A program made the translations under genes and the position numbers. A stretch of 64,000 nucleotides of DNA, from the NCBI GenBank assembly GCA_039654915.1, contig CM077593.1, positions 115,685,413-115,749,412 of the forward strand. Reading direction: 5' to 3'. Every line of letters begins with the position of its first letter. The stretch's first letter is position 1. Source of the stretch: Aquilaria yunnanensis (lineage: Eukaryota > Streptophyta > Magnoliopsida > Malvales > Thymelaeaceae). Below, piece after piece: positions 1 to 11,744 of the stretch. A model generated the notes under the pieces. The model worked only from the letters and a program-made list of their open reading frames with translations. It searched no databases and had not been told where the DNA came from.

Positions 1-175
1 AAGCTATCTCCTCACCTTTAAGTCGACATACATTAATGAATAATGGTTTGGCCTTAAAGAAAAACTTTCATCAATTTGCAAAGCTTGACAAAGTAATTTA
101 CGGTCTTTATTTTCAATTAAAATATCCTGCCATTCTTCCCTTTCCAACTCGAAGACATAAACTGTGCAAGGCAAT

Positions 176-530
176 AAGGTAGAAACATGATTCACAATAA
201 TAGCCTTTTAGCTGAATGAGGATGATATCGAGAGGTAACTGTTGGGCGTGAGGAAAATTAAGTTTGGATGTTTTTTTTTTGTTTTTGTGGCAGTCTTTTA
301 GCTGAATGAGAATAATATTAAGAGGTAAATATTAGGTCTGAGTAAAGTTAAGTTTGAGTGGTGTGAAAGAAGGGTCTTTTAATACTACTCGTGAGCAGTA
401 TTAAATAAGGTAGAAACATAATTCACAATGATAGTCTTTTAGCTGAATGAGGATATTAAGTCTGAAGGAAGTTAAGTTTAAGTGGTTTGAAAGAAGAGTC
501 TTTTAATACTACTCGTGAGCAGATTTGATT
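176..530. repeat. Diverged tandem duplication (about 230-bp unit)
   Basis: The string 'taaggtagaaacat.attcac' followed by 'ttttagctgaatgag' occurs near 176-220 and again near 407-450. A further 'cttttagctgaatgag' occurs near 295. The segment ending 'cttttaatactactcgtgag' is present twice (near 375 and 500). This is tandem or partial duplication inside decayed retroelement DNA, with no coding content seen. Confidence 0.6.
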
Positions 531-825
531 ATGGTGAAAAACTCAATAGTGATGACTTCAAACTTGCCACCTTTTCCAGAAAGTTTGATCTCATCTGTTG
601 CCCCCCAACTATCGTAATCTTTATGTACACTTGGTTTGAGGGTTACTTTTGTTTTCTAAACCGTCTTTGCAGGTTTTCAGTCTAGAATCGATAGCTCACT
701 TTTTCTATCTTTTTTCTTTTGCTCTAGTTTGAGCCCTTTTTTTTCCTTTCTCTTTTTTTGTTTTTGTTTTTGTTTCCCTTTTTTTTTTTTTTTTGTGAGC
801 TATGGTGATGACATACTTGATAACT

Positions 826-1130
826 CTCTTGAAGTGAGATGACTCAAGTGGCCTTGCTTGCTCGTGCTTGTTCTCAGTCCTTTTTGGTTTTGAATTTTCC
901 CTGGTTGTTTTTTTTTTATGGAAGGGACGAATTTCTCTTTCTTTTTGGAGTTTGTGTTGCAAAGAACTGAGATCATAGCCCTTTTGAAGTGAAATGATTC
1001 AAGTGGCCTTAGTTGCTTGTGTTTGCTCTCAGTCTCTTTTTTTTGTTTCGGATTTTCCCTTTAATGGCTTTTTGATGGAAGGGATGAACTTTTTCTTTTC
1101 GGAGTTTGTGTTACAGAAAACTGAGACCCT
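826..1130. repeat. Tandem duplication (about 155-bp unit) with poly-T tracts
   Basis: Two imperfect copies begin with 'ttgaagtgagatgactcaag' near 830 and 'ttgaagtgaaatgattcaag' near 984. Each continues through a 'gtggcctt.gttgctt' segment, a poly-T tract and a 'ttttggagtttgtgtt' type end. The open frame on the minus strand here is just low-complexity poly-lysine-like translation. Confidence 0.6.
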
Positions 1131-2294
1131 TTTTTTTTTTTTTTTTTGAGCATTTATGAGAATTGGGAGGCCACTGAAATCATTTAATATAAGAGCTACC
1201 TTGTTTGGAAACTAACCCCAAACTTCTTGCAAGGATGTTGATAACCACTGTGAATTCTTTTTGAGGGTTGAGGTGCAACATATGAAATCCTTCTTACTAG
1301 ATTTGGCAGCACTTTCAAGATCATTACTATCAAATTTCCCTTAACTTTTTATTTTCACCCACGAGTAGTATCATTTAGAAAGCAAAGTATGATAGCGATA
1401 ATGGATAGTATAATGGAAAGGAGTAAGAGATGGATGTAAAAACGGAATTTTTGGTAAGAAGTGGTGGAATGTGTAGGTGTAATAATTGAATTTTTGGTAA
1501 AAATTGGTAGAATGTGTAGAAGTAATAATGGGATTAAAAAGTGGTAGAATGCACACGCAACATCTTTTTGTTAGAGAACAAAAAGAATTACCGGTTGTCG
1601 AAAAGTAAAGTGCGATGGCAATAATGGATAGTATAATGGCAAAGAGTGTAAAAATGGAAAGTAGTAGAATGCACGCATCACATCTTTTTGTTGTACCAGA
1701 AAAAGAATAGCAGGTGTCCACTTAACAAAGACTACACCCTAGATTCTGGACTAAATCTAGGAGATTTTTACTATTAAATTACTTTTGCAAGCTTTCAAAG
1801 ATACAAGTTTATTCAAAGGATTCCCTATCATTCAAAAGTGTGTGCGGACTGTTAGGTCAGATCTGACTTGGAGCCCTTCCAAAATTAATGTAATTCCAGC
1901 TCAAAATCTTCACTTTCAATTACCAATCACATCGGGCCTAGTAACTTGGACTCGGCCAACTGTTGGACCTTGAGTTTCAATATGACAGAATTTTCAGTTA
2001 CATTTGGGATTTGGGTCACACCAACTTGGAAGAGAAGGTCACTTGGTATTTGCTACTATTGATATAGATGATAGCAGAATGCCTTCTTTAGCAAAGACTG
2101 TGATTAACTTTCCTTCAAAAATGAATTTCATTTTTTGGTGTAATGAGGAGGGAACTGCTCCGGCCATATTTTCTATCTTGGACTCTATATCTATGAGACG
2201 TCCTTCAGTTTGTTCTGTCATTAGTCTTGTTTGGAGCCGAGTTCGATATCGGTGTTGAGGTCCAATTTTACCTTTTTAAAGTGAGATTCATTTT

Positions 2295-2525
2295 ACTAGA
2301 TTTTACATGTATATGATTGATGCAATGGATGCATGCAATACATAATGAGATTATGTTTTTTATCAAAATTTATATGCACGTGATTGATGTAATGGAATAC
2401 ATGCAATGAGATTATTTTTATCAGATTTTATATGCATGTGATTGATGTAATTGATGCATGCAATAAGATTATTTTTATCAGATTTTATATGCATGTGATT
2501 GATGTAATGGATTTATGCAATGAGT
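2295..2525. repeat. Minisatellite of about four 60-bp units
   Basis: About four imperfect copies of a unit containing 'atatgcatgtgattgatgta' followed by 'gatgcatgcaat.agattat' start near 2303, 2367, 2423 and 2483. The later copies are nearly identical, so the local expansion is fairly recent. Confidence 0.7.
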
Positions 2526-3247
2526 GAGCTTGATTATCAACTATTATGAAACTTCAAGACTTCTAGTTATTATTAAAAAGACCAAAAAGTTAGTATAATT
2601 TGATGCGTGGTTTTGATGCATGAAGAATAATTGCACAGAACGGAAGTATAACAAAAGAAAAATAAGGTTATTAACAAGTTAAATAGTAATTAACAACTCA
2701 TGAAGTATTATGGATAAACAAGTTAAAACCATACGAAGAAAAGTGTAAAGTAACAACACAGCATAACAAGGATATGCTTATGGCGTTGGTAAAATGGTAG
2801 AAATTCTATGGTCAGTTCTATGGTTAAGTGGGGAGTTCTATATGCATAAGGTGGTTTATCAAAAAGGCAAGGGATAGTTCCCGAATCCCGTCACTAAATC
2901 ATAGTGACGGCCCGATTCCTTACCCTCTAAGGTTAATGTAAGGAATGGATTAATTCGAGTCGTAGCTTTTCTTGGGCCCATGCAGAGACTAACCGTCTCA
3001 GAAGGCAATACACTACTTTGCTACTTTGAAACCGGTGAAGGCTTGGAGACCGTGGCCTCACAAGGACAGCAACACCAATTCCGCTTAGAAAGAATCGTGT
3101 TTGATTTAAGGAAGCTCGGGTATAGAGCTTCATTTTGTGAATGCATTATGCATGTTTAGAATAAGTAAATATAACATATAAATTCACATAAAAATAAACA
3201 AAACAGAACAAAATAAATCAACTTTTAGGCTTGACTCACTAACCAGG

Positions 3248-3265
3248 TCCCCAGCGGAGTCGCCA
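3248..3265 (-). other. Primer-binding site of tRNA-Arg type
   Basis: Read on the minus strand this is TGGCGACTCCGCTGGGGA, three bases after the LTR end ...GTTGCCACA. From established knowledge, Ogre/Tat elements prime with tRNA-Arg, whose 3' end is complementary to this type of site. Its place next to the LTR fixes the orientation of the element (minus) and its left LTR border. Confidence 0.75.
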
Positions 3266-3535
3266 AGCTGTGGCAACGTGCGGGTCTTTTTCGGGAGTCG
3301 CCACCAATCGGTTTTCGCTCAGGTCGATTGGTCACCTTAAAATTGGTCTGCGAGAGTTCGGGGATCGGGAGTACGGTTACGCTAAAACAATATTGTTATA
3401 GCGCCCAAAATTGGTACCTTAGTTGATTTTAATTTTGTTTTACTTTGCTTTTAAATAATTTTCAGTTAATTTAGAAATTTTAACTGAATTAGTCGAAATG
3501 TGGATTTTTAAGTTAATTTGTATAGAAGTTTATAC

Positions 3536-3622
3536 TTCCGAACCATGGACTCTGCCGAGTCATTTGGACACGGAAGATTTTTATTCCGAACCATGGACTC
3601 TGCCGAGTCATTTGGACACGGA
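3536..3622. repeat. Two near-perfect copies of a 38-bp motif
   Basis: The motif 'ttccgaaccatggactctgc' followed by 'cgagtcatttggacacgga' occurs twice in tandem. A degenerate third copy ('ccaaaccattggatcctggc', then 'ggatcatttggatata') lies at about 4841-4880. The stretch between is AT-rich and looks like amplified filler within the LTR. Confidence 0.7.
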
Positions 3623-5898
3623 ATTTGGTGTAATTTAAACAATTTAATCCATATTTTAAATATGGATTTTTTATTTTAATGGAAGTAATTGTTATTTTAA
3701 TTACTATTTTTGTAAGTCTTTTAAAATTTTAGGTTTTTGTTAATGATCTTTAAAAGATCTTTCTTATTTCTTTTTATATTTTATTATTCTTTTCCTTCTT
3801 TCTTTTTATTCTTTTTATTTTATCTTTCTTTTTTTTTCTTATTTTTCTTATCTTTCTTATTTTTTTCTTTTCCTTTTGATTTTATCTTTCCTTTCTTTTC
3901 TCTTTCCTTGTTTAATGAAGGATATTTATTATTTAAATAATTACTCAATTTATAAAAGAATAAAAAAAAATATATATTTTTTTGTTTAATATCAAAAATC
4001 TTTAAAGAAATTAAAGAATTGACATTTATTTTATGTTTATTCTATTTGCTTGATAAAAGAATAACCAAAAAGAAATTAATCAAGGTTTTATTTAAAGGAA
4101 ACTAAGGATTTATATATATATTAAAGAAATTTATATATTTTATGTTATATTTATTCTTTTTATTTAATAAAAGATGAATCAAAAAGTAGTTATTTAATCA
4201 AGATTTTATTCATTTAACAAAGAAACCAAAATAAAAGAAAAGTCTTAATATTTTATTTGATAAAAAAAGTAATTATTTAATCAAAATTTTATTTAATAAA
4301 GAAACCAAAAATTTGTATGTATATAAAAATAAAAGAAAAATCTTAATATTTCTTTTGATCAAAATTTTATTTATTTAATAAAGAAACTAAAAAAAGTCTT
4401 GATATTTCTTTTGATAAAAGGTAAATTAAAAGTTAATTATTCAATCAAAATTTCATAAAGAAACCAAAATTTTATATGTATATTTTAAACAAAAAGAAAA
4501 ATCTTGATATTTTGAATAGAATATTAACCAAAAGTAATTATTTAATTTATAAGTCTAAAAAATATATCTAATCAATAAGTCTAAAATATTAAAAAATTTA
4601 GTTATTTTCTATTTATTTATTTATTATTTTTTTTAAAAAAATCATTTGGCTAAGATTTTTATTTGTTCAATAAAAGAATCAAAAGTTATATTTTAAAGAA
4701 ATAAGTAAAATACAAAGTTTTAATTTTCATGTATTTCTTTTTTTAAACAGATTTTGTTTTCATTTTTTTATTATTTTTACTGAATTAAAGTAACTATTAA
4801 AATTAATTTTATATTTTATATTTTTTTAAAATTTTTTATTCTCCAAACCATTGGATCCTGGCGGATCATTTGGATATAGAGTTTAATTGAAGAATTTAAT
4901 AATTAAATTTTATTAATTAATTTTAATTAATCTAATTATCAAATTATCAGATAACAGATAAGACTGGAAAAGGGGATGATGTGAAAACAGTCCCTGAGGA
5001 ACATAAATCTAATCTACTTATGCTAGAAATTAACATTATTATGAAACAACTACGAACATGGTTTTGGAAGTCAAGAGATAACCAAGTATTTTAACTAAGA
5101 AAACTGGTTGTTTAAATCACAAATGCTAATTAGAACTTGTTTGACCAAGGGAAACAAAAGAAATAGCTCTAAGTTCCAAAATGGTTATTTATCCTAAAAA
5201 AACACCATATTCTGTAGGAAAGTGAACATTAAAAATTTTCGGTTTAATAAAACAACTTAAGTTCCAGGCTGAAGTTTTGAAATCAAACTTCACGAACATA
5301 CCTTAACAATTTAAACTTAACTGAGGTGGAAAAATTTGACTTTGGATGCATCAAATGGAATTTGACCCTCAAACCCAAAAAGAACTGGTTTCAAACCAGT
5401 TAATTGGACCTTAGAAGCACTTTTCTGAAAGTTTTGTTGGTTTAATGCCAAAAATGGCCAACCAAGTCCAATTTTTGCAGAAGAAACATGTTTGAACAAT
5501 AGAAACACCTGGTGTACGGTCAAAAATTTAGAAGCTGGCTGGGCAAAGCATACTTCTGGTGTACAAAAATGCATACGCATGGGTATCCGCCTACGAGGTT
5601 CGCATCACAACTTATTCCGAATACAAAATGGTTGTAACTTGTGAGTGTGTGAACAGTTCCTCTGAAAACTCAAACCAGTCAACAGATTGTGGCGTATAGT
5701 GTCACATATTCTCTTCAGTCTACACTTTATAACCAAGAGTCTATACTTCCTGCAATATGTGGCTCTTAGACAGAGAATGAAGATTCAAAATTACATGGTA
5801 CCATCAAATCAAATGCACCGATTAAATTAACATACTAACCACAGTAAATTATCATTGGAATGAAAATACAGATGTGAAGGGAAGAAGCCATCAACTAC

Positions 5899-6260
5899 CT
5901 TTAACTTCATATAATTCTTTGAAGCTCTTTATTACCGGCTGAAAACCAGAGTTCAAAGGAATGACTGATACAGCTCTCAAATGCTGAGCATTTCCATTCT
6001 TTGGTTTTGACAGAGTCATCGTGAACATCTCTCCTTCCAAAGCTTCACTAGCATTAGCATGCACAAAAGGGTGAACTCTTCGTATCTGTTGCTATAGAAA
6101 CAAGAAGGTGAAAGAGACGTTTGGTGGGGCAGGAAATAGAGTTGAAGACTCTGGAATTGCAGAATTTTGCAGAGAGAATCGGCTGGGAGAATCTTCTCGC
6201 AGACATAGCAAGCTCTATACCAGAAATTGGTGGCGTCCATCTCCGTCCACCATATTGAAC
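5899..6260 (-). pseudogene. RPA-like zinc-ribbon/OB-fold protein gene fragment
   Basis: On the minus strand, three reading frames must be combined to give a continuous protein-like stretch. It runs FWYRACYVCEKILP, then a CxxC pair (CKFC after a one-base shift near 6175), then RLFHLLVSIATDTK. A deletion follows near 6085, then VHPFVHANASEALEGEMF and LSKPKNGNAQHLRAVSV up to a possible splice donor at 5898. The two CxxC pairs followed by a beta-rich stretch resemble the C-terminal zinc-ribbon OB domain of replication protein A and plant OB-fold relatives. The frameshift, deletion and lack of the remaining exons make it a pseudogene fragment. The family is recognised by pattern; the exact parent gene is not identified. 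Confidence 0.6.
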
Positions 6261-6377
6261 CAACGCCCAAATTGACCAAATCGAATATGAATCCACTGCT
6301 GGCGATGCCGCCTCTTCATTCACACCTATCTGTCCATAATCAATGAAGAAAAACAGAAGAAAATTAGAGAAGAAAAC

Positions 6378-6650
6378 CATAACAATATCAGCTTCTTCAT
6401 TTTGGCTGTCACAGCCATCATCATCCATATGAAAGTGATTCTCATTAATGATCTGTTCCTCAGGGCAGGCAGACAGGTCGTCATCCTTCTTGATATCTCC
6501 TCGGCGTCTCTTGCGGTGACGGACCCAGTCAACGACGGTGGAACGGCCTTCCCCATGGGAGCGCAACACGGGTGGATCGCCCGTGACCTCAGTACGGAGC
6601 ACCCGGTCGGAGAAATTGCGATCGTTGAAGGCGAAGCTGAAGTCGGCATC
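6378..6650 (-). pseudogene. Captured first-exon fragment of a POB1/LRB-type BTB gene
   Basis: The minus-strand frame reads DADFSFAFNDRNFSDRVLR..., then a basic run WVRHRKRRRGDIKKDD, then CPEEQI and QNEEADIV. This is the acidic/basic N-terminal region of the plant LRB/POB1 proteins (BTB-BACK substrate adaptors of CUL3 ubiquitin ligases). About 90 residues are open without a stop. The BTB and BACK domains expected after this exon are absent: downstream sequence runs instead into an intron-like stretch and the RPA-like fragment. No ATG of the normal protein start is kept in frame (a TGA lies just upstream). It is a gene fragment inside the LTR, unlikely to make a working adaptor. Confidence 0.8.
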
Positions 6651-7330
6651 GCAAAAGGGGAGCGAGAGAAATCAAGGTCTGTCCGTCCTCGAGGTCGGAA
6701 AAGGAAAACGGAGGTGAGATAGCCAAAGAAAAAAAAATGATATGAAGAACCATGAAACGCCCAAATCTGACTGAATCAAAAATCCTTAAAAATTGGGAGG
6801 AAAAGAAGCCAAATTCGATGCCGCCACTTGCTGCTGGTTTCGTGTGAAGGAGAGGTGGGATAGTTTTTTAGATAAGGGAGAGAAAACATGGAGTCTCAGA
6901 GAGGAGAGGGAGAGCGATGATTAAATCAAGAAAGAGGAGGAGCGAAATTGGAAGTTTGGCCAGAGAGGTGAAGAGAAAAAAAAATGGGGGTTATCGCCAG
7001 AAATTGGGGCCATCTGCTCCCCATGGGAGAGGAGCCTGAGGAGGGAGGAAGAGTTCTCGGTTGGGGAAGAAGAGAAGCGAGATTTGGGAGTTTTCGGTTT
7101 GTGTCTGTGCTGCTCTCTTCTGCTTGGTTTTTCGAGAAAGTTTTTGATCCAGAATACGGAGATGAGAGGGATGGAGGTCAGCTTCATGCCAGAGGGAGAG
7201 AGAGAGATGGAAGGCTCGCTCTGTGTGTTCTCAGTGATGGGAGAGAAAAACAGAGATTGGGAGGGAGAAAGAAAGCTCCCCCGCTGTCCGAGAGAGAGCG
7301 TCCCCTCTAGATTAATAATTCCCCCCATAA
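6651..7330 (-). other. Pyrimidine-rich leader-like segment upstream of the POB1 fragment
   Basis: On the minus strand this is CT-rich, with repeated ctctctc runs and scattered short ORFs on both strands, none recognisable. It ends where the POB1-like frame opens. It could be the captured 5' leader and promoter of the POB1 parent gene or the native U3/R of the LTR; the sequence does not decide. The open frames at 6921-7328 and 6984-7443 are probably compositional. Confidence 0.4.
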
Positions 7331-7434
7331 GGATCGAGAAGGGAGCAGAGGAGATATTTTTTAATTTTTTATTATTATTTATTTTTTTATTTTTACATTA
7401 TATTTATTATTACACACACATATTTTTAATTAAT

Positions 7435-7467
7435 TTGATTTGATTTGATTTGATTTGATTTGATTTA
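7435..7467. repeat. (TTGAT)n microsatellite
   Basis: About six consecutive TTGAT units, within the AT-rich end of the long LTR. Confidence 0.9.
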
Positions 7468-7624
7468 TAATTAATTAATTTATTTTTTTTCATTAATTAA
7501 TAATTATTTTTAACATACATTCTATAAAACAAAAATGCCCCTAAAATAATATATATTTTATTATTATTACTATTATTATTATTTATTCTTTTCTTTTAAC
7601 GTCGGACGAAATTGGGTGTCAACA

Positions 7625-8865
7625 GTTATGAACAGTAAAACGATTAAAAGCAACATTGAATATAGTTTATAGACAATTAAGCAACATTTGATAGCTTAGG
7701 AACAAATAAGCAACATTAGATATAGTTTAGGGATGATTATCCCAATACGAATGCTCCAAAAAAAAACAAAACAATACAAAACAAAAGATTTGCAACCCAC
7801 CTAATAATGAGTAAGTCTAATATACACCCTACCCTTTATGTCTATATATATTTATATTCCAATACTATATTTCATAGCTAAAAATAAGTGTAAACATAAC
7901 AAATTTCGTATTTCCTCCAAAATTAAAGATATATACAAATCAGATATTAAATATGCACATGCTCAATGTGCAAAGAAAGTGAGGGGTATATACAAATAAT
8001 ATGTGACATATGTACAAATGAGATAATGGATATGTTTTCTATAGTATATAGGAGTTCAACCTCCAATAGAAAAATAAGTGTGAACCCGTTAAATTCCACT
8101 TTCCGCCAAAATTAGAGATATGTATAAAGCTCAATGTATAAAGCAAGTGACAGATATGTACAAAACATGTGACACATATGTACAAATGATATCAGAGATA
8201 TATTACAAATATGTTACATTTGTTCAAATATTGGAGCAAAAATATGAAGTCTTATATAAGTACAGTTTGAATATCCAGTATAAAGGAGAAAATTAGCTTT
8301 CTAAATTTTGAAGGCAATATTGCAAGTTTTAGATAAAATTAGGGTGATTTATGTAGTTTGGCCCAAAAAGAAAAGAAAATGGATCTGTTCGTGTGCACGT
8401 TCAACTTCCTCTGCCACGTATTTTATGACTCACAACTATTGTCATAGTAACATCGTCCAAATGTAGTCGTCATCATAATTTCATCGTCCAAACGCCTTCG
8501 CCCTAACTTCCTCTCCCAATCTCGCTACACTTAGATGAAGTTGAGCCAATGGTTCCCGACATTAATACCATCGTTTCCACCATGACCCAGCCTATGATTA
8601 CCATTGCTTGTGGTTAGCAACAACCGAACATAATGACACGGCCCAATAACAATGATGGCAGTAGAAAAGACAATACTACAATGACGGCTAACAATGGTAA
8701 TGGAAAAGATAATGTGATGGTGACCCAACTAGAAGCGAAGAGACATGGTGGGAATTAACAAAATAAGATTGAGGGCAGAAGGGTGATTAGATGGGTAGGG
8801 CACACACAAGGTAAGGCATAAATCAGACCAATCCCCTGATAACGGTGTTAGGATTTATAAAAAGT
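7625..8865. other. AT-rich intergenic stretch, no gene seen
   Basis: No conserved protein, RNA gene or clean transposon border was recognised. Words such as 'gtacaaat.atgtgacatatg' recur loosely between 7960 and 8220, suggesting old degenerate repeats. The short frames at 8531-8728 have no family resemblance. Confidence 0.5.
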
Positions 8866-9119
8866 TACTTCATCCATCCCAAAACTACTGTAACATATTT
8901 TTGTTTTGGAGATCCCTATATCTTTACAATATTTTCATATTTAGTAAATTACTTTACCATAATACCCTTCAAACTATCATTTCAATACGCACTTTTTCTA
9001 CCTTTTTCAATTTATGTGTAAAAGTTAAAGGAAAAAGTAGAAACAATACATAAATTTTATCTATTTCTTTAATATTCACGCAAACTAAATGATTCAATAG
9101 ATATGAGATAGAGGAAGTA
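8866..9119. mobile_element. Stowaway-like (Tc1/mariner) MITE, about 254 bp
   Basis: The left end is TACTTCATCCATCCCAAAAC and the right end, reverse-complemented, is TACTTCCTCTATCTCATAT. These resemble the 'CTCCCTCCGTCCCA' termini of plant Stowaway elements bounded by TA. The interior is AT-rich and non-coding. It looks older than the copies at 53287 and 54702. Confidence 0.65.
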
Positions 9120-11710
9120 TTTAATTATAGCTTCTAGTTTTAGTAGAAACTAAGATCCATTATTGGCAATGATAACAAAAATTATTTTCATCATCATCGA
9201 GCTTCAAATAAAAAAATTATTTATCTTCACATAGAAAAAAAGGCTATCAATCTAGTATGGTTATTGTAAACATATGTCTAATTAGATATAGTGATTGCTT
9301 TTTCAAATTTACCCATTACTATCTAGATAATTTCCATCGCATTCTTACCCTATATCATGTTTCACTTCTCAAACTGTTGGTTGTTGCATCTTCATATCAC
9401 AATCGTTCATGTTCTCAATGTCATTGCAATCTTCCACATGCTTTAATTGCAATCAACTCCAAATGACATGTCTATCAAGGTTGAGACCATCTGACCAAAG
9501 AAATTTGGCAAAGATAAGCCATTGTCAAAGCCAAATTTGGAGAAGTAACCATGCATGCATGCTTTGTCGTTGAATTGCAATCAATTTATGGTTGTTCATC
9601 TCATGGCACCACCTCCACTATTGAATCTCGATCAAGATTAGTGGGCTTCATTTCATATAATTTCAAGCTATGCATCATTTATTCCACCACCAAATTGTTG
9701 AAAATCAAGGAAAAGATAACAAGTCAATGACCTATCATGCCAAAAAACCAAGCCAAAATTCAATTAGAACCTATTCAAAGATATGTTTGAAAGGCTGCAA
9801 AAATATCACTAAAGGGCTATCCAGATGTGTTTAAACTTTAAAAGACTATAGAGATGTGTTTAAAGGAGTATAGACATGCGAAAATAGCCAATGACCTGAA
9901 ATGCATATTCATTAAGATACTTTTATATATTTGTTGCGAAATTTTCACATATTTATTTAGGCACTTTGTATTATTCTTTTAGACACTTTTATATTTAAAG
10001 ATAACAAATTTTCAACATATTTATAATCAGTTTTACATATTGTGTTAAATACTTTTACATATTCATTTTGACACTTTTATTTATTGCTTCAAATACTTTT
10101 ATTTTTTAAGATAATAAATTATTTACATATTAATTTAGACCCTTTTACATATCGTTATAACCACTTTAATATATTTATTGAAGCATTTTTACACTTTTAT
10201 ATATCATTTACTAATTTGTATATTGTTTGAAAAGAACAAATAGTCTGCATATTATTTCAGATACCTATACATACTTGTCAAACACTTTTACTAATTGATT
10301 CAGATACTTTGCATCTTTTTATTTCACACTTATGCAAATAGTTTCTATATATAACTTAATGGCAGATATGAGAAATGAATGGAATAGAGGCTGCCTAAAG
10401 AGACAATGATGGCTAAAATGAATAGGAGACGAAGACTAGCATGATCTTGAGGTAATAATTGATGGATTTAGAGTGATAACATTGTCATTTGAAGGCAAGC
10501 AAGGATAGTAAGATCCAAAGATAAGCGACAATTGGCGCGATTCAAAGACGCATGGTGACCGTGAGATTTCAAGGGCTGCAATGATGATGTAATGCAAAGA
10601 GGAACGACAATGGTAAAATCTCAATGTGATGTTGATGGTACAATTTGGATGGGAATTGTGATTTCGAGAGCTGAAGGTGAGTAGCCATGATATGAACTAG
10701 ATGTGAGTACACAAAAAAGATCCGAAGACAATGATTGATTAGGGAACATGTACTCTAGAGACGATGATGGTCCTACAGCAACGGCAAAATGAGGTAGGGT
10801 TTCTAAAAAGAGATTAACAGTTTTGGTTAGGGGCGATATTGTCAAACTATTTAGATGGAGGTAGATTATATATGGAAAATTAAGGGTGGGCTAATATGTC
10901 TAATTTGTCATATATGTATAATATAATAACTATTACCAATTTATAAGTTACATGGTTGACTTCACGGGAGTATGAAATCTGTGTGCTACATTTTTGTACC
11001 ATAAAATGTTGTCCATTATAGAGGCCAGACTCGACCATTTTTATGTACATACTTGAAAGAAACAAGTCCACTAGCTAACATAGCAGGGTTGGGTAAGCCA
11101 AGTCAAATCTTTTTAGCAATAAGCATAGTTGTAAAAATCAAACCAAACTGACTGGTTCAAATAGTTCTCTTATAAAAGGCTTTACCATTCTTCATTAATT
11201 TTATTAAGATTTTATCAACTATATAATATAACACATACATTTTTCTTATTTTCTTATAATTAAATGATCTAACAATTTTTTAGTGAGAACCAACCTCGAT
11301 CCACCTCTGCCTGTCTTTGAAGTGCTGGATACCTTATCTTACATTCCAACATTAATAAAAATGTAAAACTTATTGGCGACTAATTTGGACTTCAAGTGTT
11401 GTCACCTTCCATTTTGCTTTGGCTTTCTTATTCTAAAAACTATAGAAAAATATATATATTCCTCTTTTGAAATTAATTTTTGCTACGACCCCAGCCCCAC
11501 AATTAAATGAGTATATATGTGTGTGTGTGTGTGTTTTTTTTTATTGATACTTAAATACAAAAATAAAACCTAATTAGTGTATAAGCTATTTTCTCTTTTT
11601 TTACTTGCCACCCTAACTCGGGTGGCAGGGATCTTTATCATTTTTTGTGACACATTTTATTCTTTTTAGTTCTCTCTTTGAGCTTACATGTAATTCAGTT
11701 TTTAAATGAG

Positions 11711-11744
<34 letters not shown>

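Larger units (their letters stand above)
1..3268 (-). mobile_element. Decayed internal region of a Tat/Ogre-like LTR retrotransposon
   Basis: This stretch follows the primer-binding site of the long LTR at 3269-7624, reading toward lower coordinates. The minus-strand translation at 2039-2221 contains HQKMKFIFEGKLITV, which resembles the gag-protease segment of Tat/Ogre polyproteins. The minus-strand translation at 4-195 (VYVFELEREEWQDILIE) weakly recalls the linker between RNase H and integrase. No intact gag, reverse transcriptase or integrase is present, and protease-like sequence only about 1 kb from the primer-binding site implies large deletions. Tandem duplications and poly-T tracts fill much of the rest. 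The mobile origin is inferred from the adjoining LTR and these scraps. The element continues beyond the left edge or is truncated. Confidence 0.55.
3269..7624 (-). mobile_element. Very long (4.36 kb) Tat/Ogre-like LTR
   Basis: On the minus strand the LTR opens TGTTGACACCCAATTTCG at 7624 and closes ...CGTTGCCACA at 3269, giving TG...CA termini. The primer-binding site follows three bases later. A length over 4 kb fits the Ogre/Tat lineage. Inside are a duplicated 38-bp motif near 3541-3622 with a third diverged copy near 4841-4880, an AT-rich 3650-4960 stretch with recurring 'aataaaagaa' words, fragments of two host genes (5899-6650), a pyrimidine-rich leader-like tract (6740-7330, minus) and a TTGAT microsatellite. 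The right-hand target copy would be GTTAT (7625-7629). The matching copy lies outside the window or is lost. The ends are seen; the lineage is inferred. Confidence 0.65.

Noticed and set aside
705..962. 85-codon lysine-rich minus-strand frame
   Set aside because: Product of poly-T tracts and the tandem duplication.
1785..1973. 62-codon plus-strand frame
   Set aside because: Lies opposite the decayed retroelement coding strand; no family pattern.
3737..3940. 67-codon hydrophobic plus-strand frame
   Set aside because: Phe/Leu/Ser run produced by a poly-pyrimidine tract; no conserved pattern.
6402..6722. 106-codon plus-strand frame
   Set aside because: Antisense shadow of the POB1-like fragment, whose minus-strand frame has the family match.
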